Position numbers and translations under genes: made by a program | The notes under the pieces: generated by a model | The model's input: only the letters and a program-made list of their open reading frames with translations | Told to the model about the DNA's origin: nothing | The model's database searches: none | Shown here: piece after piece, positions 1-10,817 of the stretch | Position numbering within the stretch: the stretch's first letter is position 1 | Layout of the letters: every line of letters starts with the position of its first letter | Origin: Echria macrotheca | Lineage: Eukaryota > Ascomycota > Sordariomycetes > Sordariales > Schizotheciaceae | NCBI GenBank assembly: GCA_030411725.1 | Contig: MU839835.1 | Span: 1,488,001-1,552,000 of the forward strand | Length of the DNA: 64,000 nt | Direction: 5' to 3'

Positions 1-1818
1 CCACAGATTACCAGCAAGGGATTCGATCGTCAGGGGTTCCAGGCCATTGTAGATGGTGCGGTGTTGTCTATTCGTCGCGCCCATGAAAGCCTACAGCCGG
101 GCTATCTAAGCGTTGGGTCGACCAAGGTCTTTGGTGCGAATATCAACCGCAGTTTGTTCGCCTACCTGTCAAATCCGGAAGAAGAGCGAGCCCGATACAA
201 CATCAGTTCGGAGGATGACGGCTCGGTTGAGAAGGATCTGACTCTTGTCAAGTTCCAACGAGCTTCGGACGGCAAGAATATAGGCGTCTTGACCTGGTTC
301 CCCGTCCATGGTACCTCGCTGCTCGGCAACAACACCGTTATCGCTGGCGACAACAAAGGCGTTGCGGCGTACCTGTTCGAAAAGAGCATGCGTGATGATG
401 ACACGGCAGCGGAGGGCTTCGTCGCTGGGTTCTCTCAGGCTAATGTGGGCGATACCAGCCCCAACGTGCTTGGCGCCTGGTGCGAGGACGGAACCGGCCA
501 GATGTGCAGCTTTGAGAACAGCACCTGCAGCGATGGTAAATCCCAGCAATGCCATGCTAGGGGGCCGTTCTTCAGGGTCAAGGACGAAGGCGCAAGGTCG
601 TGCTTCGAGATCGGAAAACGCCAGTTTGAACCCGCCAGGGCCCTTTATGACGAGCTCAACCAAAACCCCATCCCGGTCAGAGGATCACTGGTCAAATCGT
701 TCCACACATTCCACAACATGTCCGGGTTTATCTTTCAACTGCCAAACGGTTCAGAGGCACGGACATGTCCGGCTGCTCTCGGGTACTCGTTCGCCGCTGG
801 CACCTCTGACGGGCCCGGGGCGTTCGACTTCACCCAACATGACGGCAACGAAAACACTACATCCCCGTTGTGGAAAATCGTCTCTCACTTCCTCAAGGAT
901 GCGACTGAGGAACAGAGGGCATGTCATCACCCTAAACCCATCCTCTTGGACGTGGGAGAGATGCACAAGCCATATTTGTGGACTCCTAACATAGTGGACG
1001 TGCAGGTCTTCCGAGTCGGACAACTTGTTATTATCATTAGCCCCGGCGAGGCTTCGACAATGGCCGGTCGACGGTGGAAGGAAGCGGTGCATAGTGCCAC
1101 CTCGATCATGTTTCAAAACGAGGCCGGGCTCGCCTCGCATTCGAATCTGGCGCCATCACCGGTCGTGGTCATCGGAGGCCCGGCAAACAGCTACACTCAT
1201 TACATCACTACCGAAGAAGAATACTCGATCCAACGTTACGAAGGCGCTTCAACTCTCTATGGGCCACATACTCTGGCGGCCTATATCAATATCACCCTCT
1301 CGTACTTGCCGTATCTTGGTGCTAGCGCCGCCGAGCCGCCACGTCACGAAGATGGGCTCTTCCCACCGGATAATTCCAACCGATCGCTCTCGTTTGTCAC
1401 TGGGGTGGTCAGAGATGGCACGCCCTTTTTCAAGAGTTTTGGAGATGTTATCAGCGATGTGGAACGAGTTTACAAGCGAGGCGCACATGTCACAGCGAAA
1501 TTCATTGGAGCGAACCCGCGGAATAATCTGCGGCAAGAAGCAACCTTTGTTGCAGTGGAACAACTGGATGTATCCTACGCCGGCGAGGAGAAGAAGGAGC
1601 ACTGGAGACAAGTGAGGAGCGATGAAGATTGGGCGCTCATATACAACTGGCGGCGAACCAGCGAGTTGCTGGGATCGAGCGAGGTCGAGGTGGTGTGGGA
1701 GACGGAGGACTGGGCTGAGCCGGGAGTGTATAGACTGAGATATTTCGGGGATTCCAAGGCTCTCGGAGGGACCGTCACTGCATTTGAAGGCGTATCCTCG
1801 GCGTTTACTCTGGTTTAG
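1..1818 (+). CDS. Neutral/alkaline ceramidase, 3' part (5' end outside window)
   Basis: Neutral ceramidases hydrolyse the N-acyl bond of ceramide to sphingosine and fatty acid, usually as secreted or membrane-associated proteins. The frame is open from base 1 to the stop at 1816-1818 (605 residues seen), so the N-terminus lies outside the window. The translation enters at the family block with TSKGF and AIVDG, followed by SIKRAH-like SIRRAH. The active-site block NVGDTSPN, which holds the nucleophilic serine of this family, is encoded near 445-465, followed by a cysteine-rich loop (CEDG..MCSFENSTC). A hydrophobic stretch (VGQLVIIISPGE) and a C-terminal beta-sandwich-like part ending in FTLV match the usual family end. 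Several NxS/T sites suit a secreted glycoprotein. No intron is needed in the visible part. Confidence is high for the family; substrate preference cannot be read from sequence. Confidence 0.93.
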   Translation, partial: PQITSKGFDRQGFQAIVDGAVLSIRRAHESLQPGYLSVGSTKVFGANINRSLFAYLSNPEEERARYNISSEDDGSVEKDLTLVKFQRASDGKNIGVLTWFPVHGTSLLGNNTVIAGDNKGVAAYLFEKSMRDDDTAAEGFVAGFSQANVGDTSPNVLGAWCEDGTGQMCSFENSTCSDGKSQQCHARGPFFRVKDEGARSCFEIGKRQFEPARALYDELNQNPIPVRGSLVKSFHTFHNMSGFIFQLPNGSEARTCPAALGYSFAAGTSDGPGAFDFTQHDGNENTTSPLWKIVSHFLKDATEEQRACHHPKPILLDVGEMHKPYLWTPNIVDVQVFRVGQLVIIISPGEASTMAGRRWKEAVHSATSIMFQNEAGLASHSNLAPSPVVVIGGPANSYTHYITTEEEYSIQRYEGASTLYGPHTLAAYINITLSYLPYLGASAAEPPRHEDGLFPPDNSNRSLSFVTGVVRDGTPFFKSFGDVISDVERVYKRGAHVTAKFIGANPRNNLRQEATFVAVEQLDVSYAGEEKKEHWRQVRSDEDWALIYNWRRTSELLGSSEVEVVWETEDWAEPGVYRLRYFGDSKALGGTVTAFEGVSSAFTLV

Positions 1819-2298
1819 GTTATGGCAGAATGATACCATCGTAGCGAAGGCATGGGGTAGTCTGGAAAGTTCAATCAGTCGTATCTTTCAAGTAACCATC
1901 GTGGAGTTGCATCTCAGGGTGAACTCGCTGTGTAGGGTGAATGACATAATATTGGCCTATCGGGGTTATTGCCTGCGGGATGACTCAATGAACCACTCCA
2001 CGGTCCGCCCCACTTGGTCGCGGGGCAACTTTTAGGTACTCGTCGCCTTACCAATCTTTGTCGAGTCGCGATCCGTTGGACTGGCTATTTCTTTCCCTCT
2101 GCTAGCCATACGGTTCGCAGATTTCAAGAATTTTTACCGTAGAAGGCGTTCGGCGTCCTCGTTTCTCCGTTGCCAGTCCGCCGAGCCACTTCAAACCTGC
2201 CGAATCCCACAAGGCAACCAACCACCCTCTGCTCTCAACCCTCCCGAGATTCCGCTCCTTTCAGTTGATACCCGCGTACCTCGCACCCAACAGTCAAG
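1819..2298. other. Intergenic: ceramidase 3' end and UBC12 promoter/leader
   Basis: No supported gene. The last 200 bases are pyrimidine-rich and probably contain the promoter and 5' leader of the UBC12 gene that starts at 2299. Confidence 0.6.
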
Positions 2299-2982
2299 AT
2301 GTTGAAGATATGGTCTATGGTACGTTTGCGCTTGTATTTCCTTTCCCGTCATCACATTTCTAACACACGCGACAGAAGAAGGAGCAGCAGAAGGCAGAGA
2401 ATGCCGAGGGCGCTGCGGGGGGCAAGAAGAAGAAGGTCACTGCGGCCCAACTACGTGTGCAGAAAGGTATGTAGACCGGTTGTTATGAGCGCCGCCCGAC
2501 TTCGTTCCCAACAAGGCTATAGCTGACCGCTGGCGCCAGATCTCTCGGAGCTCTCACTCGGTACCACGATGAAGACCGAGTTCCCCGATCCCGACAATAT
2601 CCTTAGCTTCATCCTACACATCGAGCCCGACGAGGGCATGTACCGCGGCGGCAAGTTCAGTTTCACATTTAACATCACGCCCAGCTTCCCCCACGAGCCG
2701 CCCAAGGTGCAGTGCCGCGAGAAGATCTACCATCCCAATATCGATCTCGAGGGCAAGGTGTGCCTGAACATTCTGCGGGAGGACTGGAAGCCCGTCCTGA
2801 ACCTGAACGCCGTCATAGTAGGGCTGCAATTCTTGTTCCTGGAACCCAACGCCAGCGATCCGCTCAACAAGGAGGCCGCCGAGGACCTCAGGACGAACCG
2901 CGAGGGGTTCAAGCGAAACGTCCGGGCTGCCATGGCCGGGGGGTCGGTGAAGGGTGTCATTTTCGACAGAGTCCAGAAATAG
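2299..2982 (+). CDS. ubc12: NEDD8-conjugating enzyme UBC12 (E2)
   Basis: UBC12 carries NEDD8/Rub1 as a thioester and passes it to cullins, which activates cullin-RING ligases. Three exons fit consensus splice sites and phase: 2299-2319, 2376-2466 and 2540-2982, giving 184 residues, the usual family length. The N-terminus MLKIWSM followed by a Lys-rich stretch (KKEQQK..GGKKKK) matches the UBC12-specific extension that docks on the E1. The E2 core shows FPHEPPKVQC, HPNIDLEGKVCLNILREDW with the catalytic Cys at residue 112, and NAVIVGLQFLFLEPNASDPLN. The first coding exon is only 21 nt, so the start rests on the conserved N-terminus. It connects functionally with the Cdt2-like CRL4 receptor encoded at 42237-44537, though the two genes are not linked in any regulatory way that can be seen. 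Confidence 0.95.
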
Positions 2983-3677
2983 GAGGAATATGGACTGGCG
3001 AAATGCGTCGGGGAATTTGATACGTATGCTGGAAGGGTCACTGGGAGATGACATCATCATAGGTGGAGGGCATGGGATAGCATAGATGCGAGCATCTAGC
3101 GGCGTTCGTCTTGCGGTCACGGAATGATTCAGGGATTCGGTTATTTCGTCGATTCTGGGTTTGATTTTTGAAGCGGGAGGTGGACTCGAGAGTATTTTCC
3201 TTTTTCAAGGCAGCATGATATCCCGGTGTAGATACCAGACCGCCTTACTCCATCTCAGCCCGACGTACACTTGATAGAGAACAGAGCTGTTTTTACCGAG
3301 GTCAGCTGGAGACATGCGTAGTGTAATGAAATTCGTCGGTGGTGAGTCTGTCAAACGGCCGAGCGCCGGTCAACCACCGGGTCCCGAACTGGAGGCGGAG
3401 AGCAGGCCCCGCAGCACGCACAGATACCCCTGCGATCCCTGACAATCCCTTGATTCCCCCACAGATGGACTGACCAACCAGGGAGCTCCTCAACAAGCTC
3501 CCCCACCAGAAATGCCCCACTGCCAGCGACAAAGTGACCGAAGTCGGTGTGAGCTCAACGAGTGCTGCAGAAAAAAAATCAAACAGAGTCACAGACGGTG
3601 AAGCATAAAACCGCCGGCTCCCCATCCACCTCCAACCTCTTTTTTCCTAACTCATCCCCACTCCAATCCCATCCATC
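2983..3677. other. Intergenic: UBC12 3' region and KARI promoter
   Basis: No supported gene. Open frames here are short and of non-coding character. The right half is the promoter of the ketol-acid reductoisomerase gene. Confidence 0.6.
3586..3591 (-). promoter_or_regulatory. Possible Gcn4/CPC1 half-site upstream of KARI
   Basis: The + strand reads GAGTCA, i.e. TGACTC on the - strand, about 87 bases before the KARI start codon. TGACTC is the core of sites bound by Gcn4/CPC1 regulators of fungal amino-acid biosynthesis genes. A six-base match is weak on its own; the position in front of a branched-chain amino acid gene is the only support. Confidence 0.35.
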
Positions 3678-5101
3678 ATGAGCTCCAGAACCTTTTCCAA
3701 GGCTCTCCGCAGCCCATTGGCGCGCCAATTGGCGTCGCCGGCCGTCCAGCGCCGCACCTTCCTGTCGGCCATGGCCGCCGTCCGCGCCACCGCCCTCGCC
3801 GCCCCCCGTGTTTCCAGCCCGGCCCAGCAGCAGGTCCGCGGCGTCAAGACCATCGACTTCGCCGGCTCGAAGGAGGAGGTCTATGGTGAGCTTGTTTGGG
3901 GTAGCTGTTGTGGATCAGCATGCTGACTCGTTTCCTCTCTAGAGCGTGCCGACTGGCCCAAGGAGAAGCTCCTGGTGAGTCATTTGCCATTCAGGCTGGG
4001 ATGAGCTTGCGAGATGCTAACTTTGATGGTGAACAGGACTACTTCAAGAACGACACCCTGGCGCTGATCGGCTATGGCTCGCAGGGTCATGGACAGGGTC
4101 TCAACCTCCGCGACAACGGCCTCAACGTCATCATCGGCGTGCGCAAGGACGGCAAGTCGTGGAAGGATGCCATCCAGGACGGCTGGGTCCCCGGCAAGAA
4201 CCTGTTCGAGGTCGATGAGGCCATCTCCAAGGGCACCATCATCATGAACCTCCTCAGCGACGCCGCCCAGAGCGAGACGTGGCCCCACATCAAGCCCCAG
4301 CTTACCAAGGGCAAGGTATGCATGTGTCTATGAAAAGCAAACACAGATGCTGACGTGACAGACCCTCTACTTCTCGCACGGCTTCTCGCCCGTCTTCAAG
4401 GACCTCACCAAGGTCGAGGTCCCCAAGGACATTGACGTGATCCTCGTCGCCCCCAAGGGCTCCGGCCGCACCGTCCGCTCGCTCTTCCGCGAGGGCCGCG
4501 GCATCAACTCGTCGTTCGCCGTCTACCAGGACGTTACCGGCAAGGCCGAGGAGAAGGCCGTCGCCCTCGGTGTCGCCGTCGGCAGTGGTTACCTCTACAA
4601 GACCACATTCGAGAAGGAGGTCTACTCGGACCTCTACGGTGAGCGTGGCTGCCTGATGGGTGGCATCCACGGCATGTTCCTCGCCCAGTACGAGGTTCTC
4701 CGTGAGCGTGGCCACAGCCCCAGCGAGGCTTTCAACGAGACGGTTGAGGAGGCTACCCAGTCGCTTTACCCGCTTATTGGTGCCCACGGCATGGACTGGA
4801 TGTTTGACGCCTGCTCGACGACGGCTCGTCGTGGCGCCATCGACTGGACGCCCAAGTTCAAGGATGCCCTGAAGCCTGTGTTCAACAGCCTTTATGACTC
4901 TGTCAAGGACGGTTCCGAGACCAAGCGCTCGCTCGAGTACAACTCGCAACCCGACTACCGTGAGAAGTATGAGAAGGAGCTGCAAGAGATCCGCGATCTG
5001 GAGATCTGGAGGGCGGGCAAGGCCGTCCGGTATGTATTTTCTATCTGTAACCTGACGCAGCTAACGTTCGCAGTGCTCTCCGCCCCGAGAACACGAAGTA
5101 A
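3678..5101 (+). CDS. ilv5: Ketol-acid reductoisomerase, mitochondrial
   Basis: This enzyme isomerises and reduces 2-acetolactate and 2-aceto-2-hydroxybutyrate with NADPH and Mg2+, the second common step of valine, leucine and isoleucine synthesis in mitochondria. Five exons fit: 3678-3885, 3943-3974, 4037-4315, 4362-5029 and 5074-5101, giving 404 residues. The first 50 residues are Arg/Ser/Ala-rich with almost no acidic residues, as in a mitochondrial targeting peptide. The Rossmann motif GYGSQGHGQGLNLRDNG follows. The C-terminal knotted domain has YLYKTTFEKEVYSDLYGERG and GGIHGMFLAQYE, with the acidic metal ligands. The length is that of the short (class I) fungal type. The last exon codes only the ALRPENTK tail. 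It converges with the PLP enzyme gene ending at 5319, leaving 217 bp between stop codons. Confidence 0.96.
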
Positions 5102-5318
5102 ATTTGATGGTGTGGTATTTACGGGATGGCGAAATTGCTTGCACAAAATGAAGTCTTGGAACGGGGAGGGCGACTCTCTCTGGTATAGGACGGGATACCT
5201 CGGGGGGCAGGGATCAAAAGCCTTTTACATTTCTTTAATTTCTGGGTCAGGTGCAGGACGTGTATATATAGGAGCTGATAATGGAGAACGATCCATGGTA
5301 TTTTTTTGTCGTTCTGTT

Positions 5319-6476
5319 TTATTGAGTGAAGAGAGTACCGAGAGTGTCAAGACTGACATTGCCGCCGGTGAGGATGATGCCGAGATCCCAGCCCTCGTCG
5401 CCGCCTTCCCTCTCGACCATGGCGCGGAAGTCCTCGTTGTACAAGGCGACAGCCAGGGGAACAACAGCGCTAGGCTCGACGACGAGCTTCATGCGCTCAT
5501 AGACAAGACGCAGCGCAGCCCTGATCTGGTCCTCGGTGACGGCATACATGCCCTCGACCAGCTTCCGGCCGCGGATAATCGACCAGGGGATCTCCCCCAC
5601 TGGCGTGCGCAGGCCGTCGGCGATGGTCAGCGTCTTGACGGAGGATATCCGCTCCCCCGTGGCGGAGTAGAAGGCCCTCCGGGCGTCGTCGGCATCCTGG
5701 AAGGAGGGCTCGGCGCCGAAGACTTTGATGTTTGTTCCTTCGCAGGCTAGGGCTGTGCCGGAGAGGAGGCCGCCTCCGCCGCAGGGGGTTATTATTGCGT
5801 TTAGGGTGCGGGAAGAAGGGTTTTGAGATTGAAATTGGGTTTGGAGTTCAAGGGCTGCTGTGCCTTGGCCTAGGATTATATCTGGGTCTTTTTTGGGGGA
5901 TTAGTTTTCCTATGGGAGGGGTGGGTGGGAAAAAGGGGTGGGCGTACGGTCATACGGCGGTATCAACACGGCGCCGGTCTTGGCAATCACCTCGGACACG
6001 ACGGCTTCTCTCTCCGAAGAAGTCGACCCGCTGAAGATTATGTTCGCGCCGTACGAGCGGGTCGCGGCTATCTTGGCCGGGGAGGAGATGGACGGCATGA
6101 CGATGTGGGCGGGGATGTTGGCGGTGCGCGCGGCCAGGGCCAGGGCCTGCGCGTGGTTGCCTGAGGAGTGTGTTGTTACGCCCCCGTTCGAGCGGAGGAT
6201 TTCTGGTGTGGTGGTGGAGAGGAGGCGTTGGAGGGCGTGGAAGGCGCCGCGGGCTTTGAAGGCGCCTATTCTTTGGAGGTTTTCGCATTTGAAGTGGAGG
6301 CGGAGGGTTGGGTTGGCGGAAGAAGAGGAGGAAGGGGTTGAGGCGATGGTGTTGAGGGAGTGCGAGGTTAGGAGGGGGGTTTCGTGGATGTAGGGTTTTA
6401 TGAGGGCGTGCGCGGCTTGGACGGAGGTGCGGGTTAGGGGGAGGGGAGGGGGGGAAGGGGGGGTGGTGGTTGACAT
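5319..6476 (-). CDS. Threonine/serine dehydratase-like PLP enzyme (serine racemase type)
   Basis: This is a fold-type II PLP enzyme that would deaminate L-threonine or L-serine to 2-oxobutyrate or pyruvate, or racemise serine. Two exons fit, 6476-5948 and 5887-5319, giving 365 residues; the splice restores PPYDHPDIILGQGT. The PLP lysine lies in GAFKARGA, the substrate/cofactor loop is SSGNHAQALA, and the phosphate-binding glycine loop is CGGGGLLSG. There is no C-terminal ACT-like domain, and biosynthetic fungal Ilv1 is much longer, so a catabolic or racemase-type enzyme is more likely. The N-terminal dozen residues are Pro/Thr-rich because of a G-run on the + strand, and they are probably disordered. 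The start at 6476 is the first ATG that keeps the conserved VQAAHALIKPYIHETPLL region. It converges with KARI, an isoleucine-pathway enzyme. Substrate choice between Thr and Ser cannot be settled here. Confidence 0.88.
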
Positions 6477-7655
6477 TTTTGTGTTGGGTTGGGATGTTAC
6501 GGGTATGAGTGTGTGTGTGGTTGGGAAAGGGGGGGATATGGGATATGGGATATGGGATATGGGATATGGATGAGATGAGGTGAGGTGAGGGTTGGGTTTG
6601 GTTGAGATGTATGTGAGTGAGTGAGTACGGTTTAACGGACGAGTTCGATGCGGATGCAACGCTGCGGTAGCCGTCGGGAGGAGTGCGGAGTTGTTGGACT
6701 CGGTGCATCCGTTGCCGATACCGATAGCGGAGGTGTGGGAATATGCTTGTGTGTTCGGGGGACTTGGCAGCATTCTTCTGTATCGCTTGTTCCGTCGACC
6801 ATAATTATATAATTGTTCTGTCTTTATTTTCTTGTTTCCCTTTTTTTTCTTATTAGGCCTGTATTTACTAGTTGCACGGAGCAGTAAGCCATGTATAAGT
6901 ATCGGCTACCAAACTGTTCTTATCTCCCTTTTTCTGGAAAGCAAGACGATAGGTATCTAGAAATGCAACCGTCGAAATACGGTGACGGCCCCGAGACCCG
7001 CCGAAACGGCCGGAATTGGTCCGGCCGTTTTCCACTGCAAGAGGCCGGCTGAGGCCGCTTAGGGCCGGACGTTTGCGGAGCCACCTCCCCTTGGCCTGAC
7101 CGACTTAGGTTATCATTACTTGATCTCTACTCGGCGGCTTTCACCCGTAGGATGGAGATGTGATAATTTGAATAATACAATCAAGCATTTGATAGACCAG
7201 TATTTACATATCATCTGGCACTCCTTTTCTTCTCCTAGTGTTGCTGGAGACGAGTTGGGGTGACGTCGACGGGTATCACTTATACGGCGGGATGGCCTCC
7301 TCCATTTTCATGATGCTATGTCTCTCGATGGCCAGGGGGCGTTTACTTGCCCGCGGAGCGAGAGTTGTCACCGCTGCTATGAAGACGAGGTGTCGGCCAC
7401 CAGCATGACATGACAAAGAGAATGAGGCGGGTGATGGATGGGACGAGACGGATGTTGGACACATGGCGCCTAACACTGGGTATCCGCACCAGACCTGCTG
7501 CGAAGAGGCCGGAATGTATTCCGGCCACCGTCTATATAGGCGCGCGTCGAGTCGCCGCCGTCTGATTTCCTCTTTGTTTCCTCAAGACGAAAACAGGTCA
7601 ACTTCATCTCGCCAGTATTGACAAGCAAAAAAAGAGATCAAAAAAAAGGGGCAAA
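6477..7655. other. Intergenic: divergent promoter region, with heptamer repeat
   Basis: This lies between the starts of the divergently transcribed PLP enzyme and indoleamine dioxygenase genes. It holds a heptanucleotide repeat at about 6533-6569, T-rich stretches near 6840 and a GC-rich block at 6980-7080. No supported gene is seen. Confidence 0.6.
6533..6569. repeat. Heptanucleotide microsatellite (GGGATAT)n
   Basis: About five perfect tandem copies of GGGATAT lie roughly 60-90 bases upstream of the start codon of the PLP enzyme gene on the - strand, so they fall in its promoter or leader. Confidence 0.85.
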
Positions 7656-9179
7656 ATGGCAACCCCCTTTCCCGTCCTCGACGACCCCCTCCCCGACAAC
7701 ACCACCCTACCCGCCTTCATGGTTTCTACCCAGCGCGGCTTCCTCCCCCGCATGGACCCCATCATATCCCTCCCGGCCGAGTTCGCTCCCCTCGAGTCCC
7801 TCCTCCAGCGCATGCCGATCCGCACGGCCGCCGGCACCCCGGGCCTGCTGGCGACAGGATCCCTCGGCCACGCCGTCGACGCCGAGCTCCCCGATTTGAC
7901 TCCCCTCGTGGAACAGTACTCGGCCAACCTCCCGCTCATGAACGCGCTGTACCGCGACTACTCCTTCCTTGCGTCGGCCTACCTGCTCGAGCCATGCCAC
8001 CTCCGCTTCGTCAAGGGTGAGCCCTACGGCCTGGGCAGACAGATCTTACCCGCCAACATCGCGAGGCCAATCTCACGTGTAGCCGAGATGTATATCTACC
8101 CATCCCATCCCATACCCCATTTCTTGCCATTCTCGTCCAGCTAACCCAACAAACAAAGATGCGACTTCAAACCCTTCATGGAATACGCCGGCTCCTACGC
8201 CCTCTTCAACTACCGCCTCCTAGACCCCTCCGCCGGCCTTGACCCCTCCAACCTCCGCCTCATCCGCGCCTTCGAGCACGGCCACGACCCGTCCTCCTCG
8301 GAAGCCGGCTTCGTGCTCGTACACGTCGACATGGCGCGGCACTCCGGCTCTTTGGTGTCTGCCGTCCTCTCCGCCCTCTCCTCCACCCCCTCATCCTCCC
8401 GAACCGCCTTCAACACCTCCCTCGCCTCGATGCTCTCGTCGCTCCAGACCATAAACGCCACCATGGAAACGATGTGGACCCGCTCCCGGCCGCGCGAGTA
8501 CACCGCGTTCCGCACCTTCATCTTCGGCATCACAGCCCAGAGCATGTTCCCGCACGGCGTGATATACGAGGGCATCTCCGCCGACAAAAAATCCTTCCGC
8601 GGCGAGTCGGGCGCGAACGACAGCATCATCCCGCTCGTCGACAACTTCCTCGCCATCCCCATGCCCGACACGCCCCTCACGCAGATACTGGCCGACTTCA
8701 GGGCCTACCGGCCGAGCAACCACCGCGCGTTCCTCGAGTGGGTCAGGACCGCCGTTCTGTCTCTTCGGCTCAAGGAGTGGGCGCTGTTTGGTGGTGATGA
8801 TGGTGATGATACCGAAGAAGAAAAAGAGGAGGAAGAGACCAAAAAAGAAACAAGAAGATTGTGGCTCGCCCTCCTCGACCAGGTCCGCGATTTCCGCTGG
8901 CGCCATTGGTGTTTTGCGCGCGAGTACATCCTCAAACAAACAAAACACCCGACCGCCACGGGGGGCAGTCCCATCGTTACCTGGCTGCCGAACCAGCTGC
9001 AGGCCGTGCTGGCTGAGATGGAGGCTCTGCACGGTCGGTTTGTTGCTGACGGGGACGGTGGCAGCTTAGGCAAGGCCACCGACGAGATTATGGACCGCGC
9101 GCGACGGCAGAGCGAGATGCTCCGCAAGGAGGTGACCAAGTTTTGTGCGGAAAGGGGGGTGATGGTTCATCATCATTAA
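7656..9179 (+). CDS. Indoleamine 2,3-dioxygenase
   Basis: This heme dioxygenase opens the indole ring of L-tryptophan to N-formylkynurenine, the first step of the kynurenine/NAD+ route, in the cytosol. Two exons fit, 7656-8089 and 8159-9179, giving 484 residues; the splice restores RVAEICDFKPFMEYAGSYALFNY. The family signature FRTFIFGI, then FPHGVIYEG, then RGESGANDSIIP is encoded near 8510-8640. The proximal heme-ligand histidine lies in FRWRHWCFAREYIL, followed by HPTATGGSP, the conserved C-terminal loop. An acidic/lysine-rich insert (DDGDDTEEEKEEEETKKE) just before that block is a low-complexity loop not needed for catalysis. The start lies in a clean aaaATGG context. Fungi often carry several IDO paralogues, so which subfamily this is remains open. 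Confidence 0.95.
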
Positions 9180-9367
9180 GCATTATTCTTCCCTCGGTTT
9201 TTCCTGTTCTAGTTTTGTGTCCTTCTCTATTTTAGCCCAGACCGGACAGAAACAAAAACGAAAAAAAAAAAAAGCCCCTTACTCCGCGCCATGCAACACC
9301 CCCCTACGCCGTGCGGACAATGCAAATAAAGCAAGCCACAATGATGATGCCAAACACACAACCAAAA

Positions 9368-10817
9368 TCAAAACACAAGTAGTACCACCACCAACCAGCC
9401 AACCATCCCCCAGACAAATCCCCTCCACCCTACTCCCATCCCCCTCCCCAAACTCGCCCCACCCGGCAGCTCCTTCGCAACAGTAGCCGTCGCGCCGCCC
9501 GTAACAACCGAACAGCTCGCCGTCCCACAGCTATACCCCTCCGGACAGCACCCCGGAACCGGCCCCGCCTCCCGCCCGCACAGGAACCACCCGCCAGCGC
9601 ACTGCCCCGTCGTCGCGGCGGCCGGGACTCCACTCGCCGGCACCACGACCGTGACGCCGTTGGCCGTGACGATGGTCGTCATCGCCACGGGCGGACAGCT
9701 AGTCGTATGACAGTCCCGGCCCGTCTGGCAGCACCCTCCGCCGGCGGACGCCAGACACGCGTAAAACCCCGTCGGACAGTAGGTTGCTATCCCGTTGGTG
9801 GACGACGACGTGGGACGGTAGGGTGCGCCGATGCCGGTATCTGTCGAAGACGGCGACACGGTCTGCGTGACGGTGCTTGTTCGCGGCGGGGACTGCGCGG
9901 GTGGTGAGATGGTCACGATGACTGTGACGATGACCGTCGAGGGGGTGGGCGAGTCGATGATCGAGGTGGAGGTGCTTGTGATGGTCGTCACGCCTGGCGG
10001 AGGGGGAGGCGGAGGGGGAGCTGGAGATGGACTCGGCGATGGTGCTTGCGAGACGACACCTGGACGACCGGTCAATACCTTTTTTTCCTATTCCTCAGGC
10101 AGAGAGAGAGAGAGACAAAAACTCACAGCCAGGCCCCTGACAGACATACCCCGGGATGCAACACCCTCCCCCGACATCCGATCCGCACGGCGTGCTCCCG
10201 CCCGTGCAGGCCATCACGTTCCCCGCGCAGCTCGACCCGGCCGGACAGCACCCGACTGGACCCAGGCCCGTGTCCGCTACCAGCACGCACGTCTCGCCGT
10301 CCTGGCAGCACGAGTTGGGATAGCCTATCGCGCCGCACCCGCTGGTGCCCGTGGGACATGCCCACTGGCGCTTTTCGAGGTGCGCGAGGACACCGGCGGC
10401 TGCGGCTTGTTGGCTCCTTCGTATCCTCCTACTATCCCCACCATTCTGCTCTGAAACCCCTGGTCCGGACTCGGGCTCGGGCTCGTCGAGGGACAGGACC
10501 GCGAACGGCGGGAGAAGGAAATTAAATCTCCCCGGCTCTGGTGAGAGTGACGAGTTCCCTGACAATGCGGCCGACCGCGCGAGGATCACGTCGGGGATCG
10601 CGGGGAGGGGCGATCGTGGACGGCGGCGCAGAGGGTCGTCTTGTTGTTGGTCGGGAACGGGAGCGAAGGCGTAGTAGGACTCGTGGAACTTTGCGCCCTG
10701 GTCGGGCGGCATCTTTCGGATCGCCGTGGGGATCGGCTGGTCCGGCTGTGGTTGCTGAGACAGCGCGGCGTCGAGCTGGAGGGCGAGTAGGGCCCAGAGG
10801 GAGTGTGGGAGGCGCAT
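9368..10817 (-). CDS. Cysteine-rich secreted protein, probably GPI-anchored
   Basis: Function unknown. Two exons fit, 10817-10127 and 10059-9368, giving 460 residues. The N-terminus (MRLPHSLWALLALQLDAALSQ) is a typical signal peptide. A low-complexity, possibly processed region with a KR dipeptide (HLEKRQWACP) precedes a block of cysteine modules. Four modules repeat the pattern of a Cys pair (CC) followed by about five residues and another Cys, for example SCCQDGETC, GCCPAGSSC, GCCIPGYVC and GCCPEGYSC; a further GCCQTGRDC lies after a Pro/Ser/Thr-rich linker. The C-terminus ends in a hydrophobic segment (GFVWGMVGWLVVVLLVF) preceded by small residues, as in GPI signals. The pattern recalls fungal cell-surface GPI proteins and granulin-like knots, but no enzyme domain is seen. 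It is transcribed away from IDO's 3' end, with about 190 bp between the two stops. Confidence 0.82.

Noticed and set aside
4437..5750. 437-codon frame on the + strand running through the end of the KARI gene
   Set aside because: It is the KARI exon 4 frame read through the last intron and then antisense to the PLP enzyme; the spliced KARI end is the known family end.
8391..9032. 213-codon frame antisense to indoleamine dioxygenase
   Set aside because: It is a GC-driven shadow of the IDO exon; no motif.
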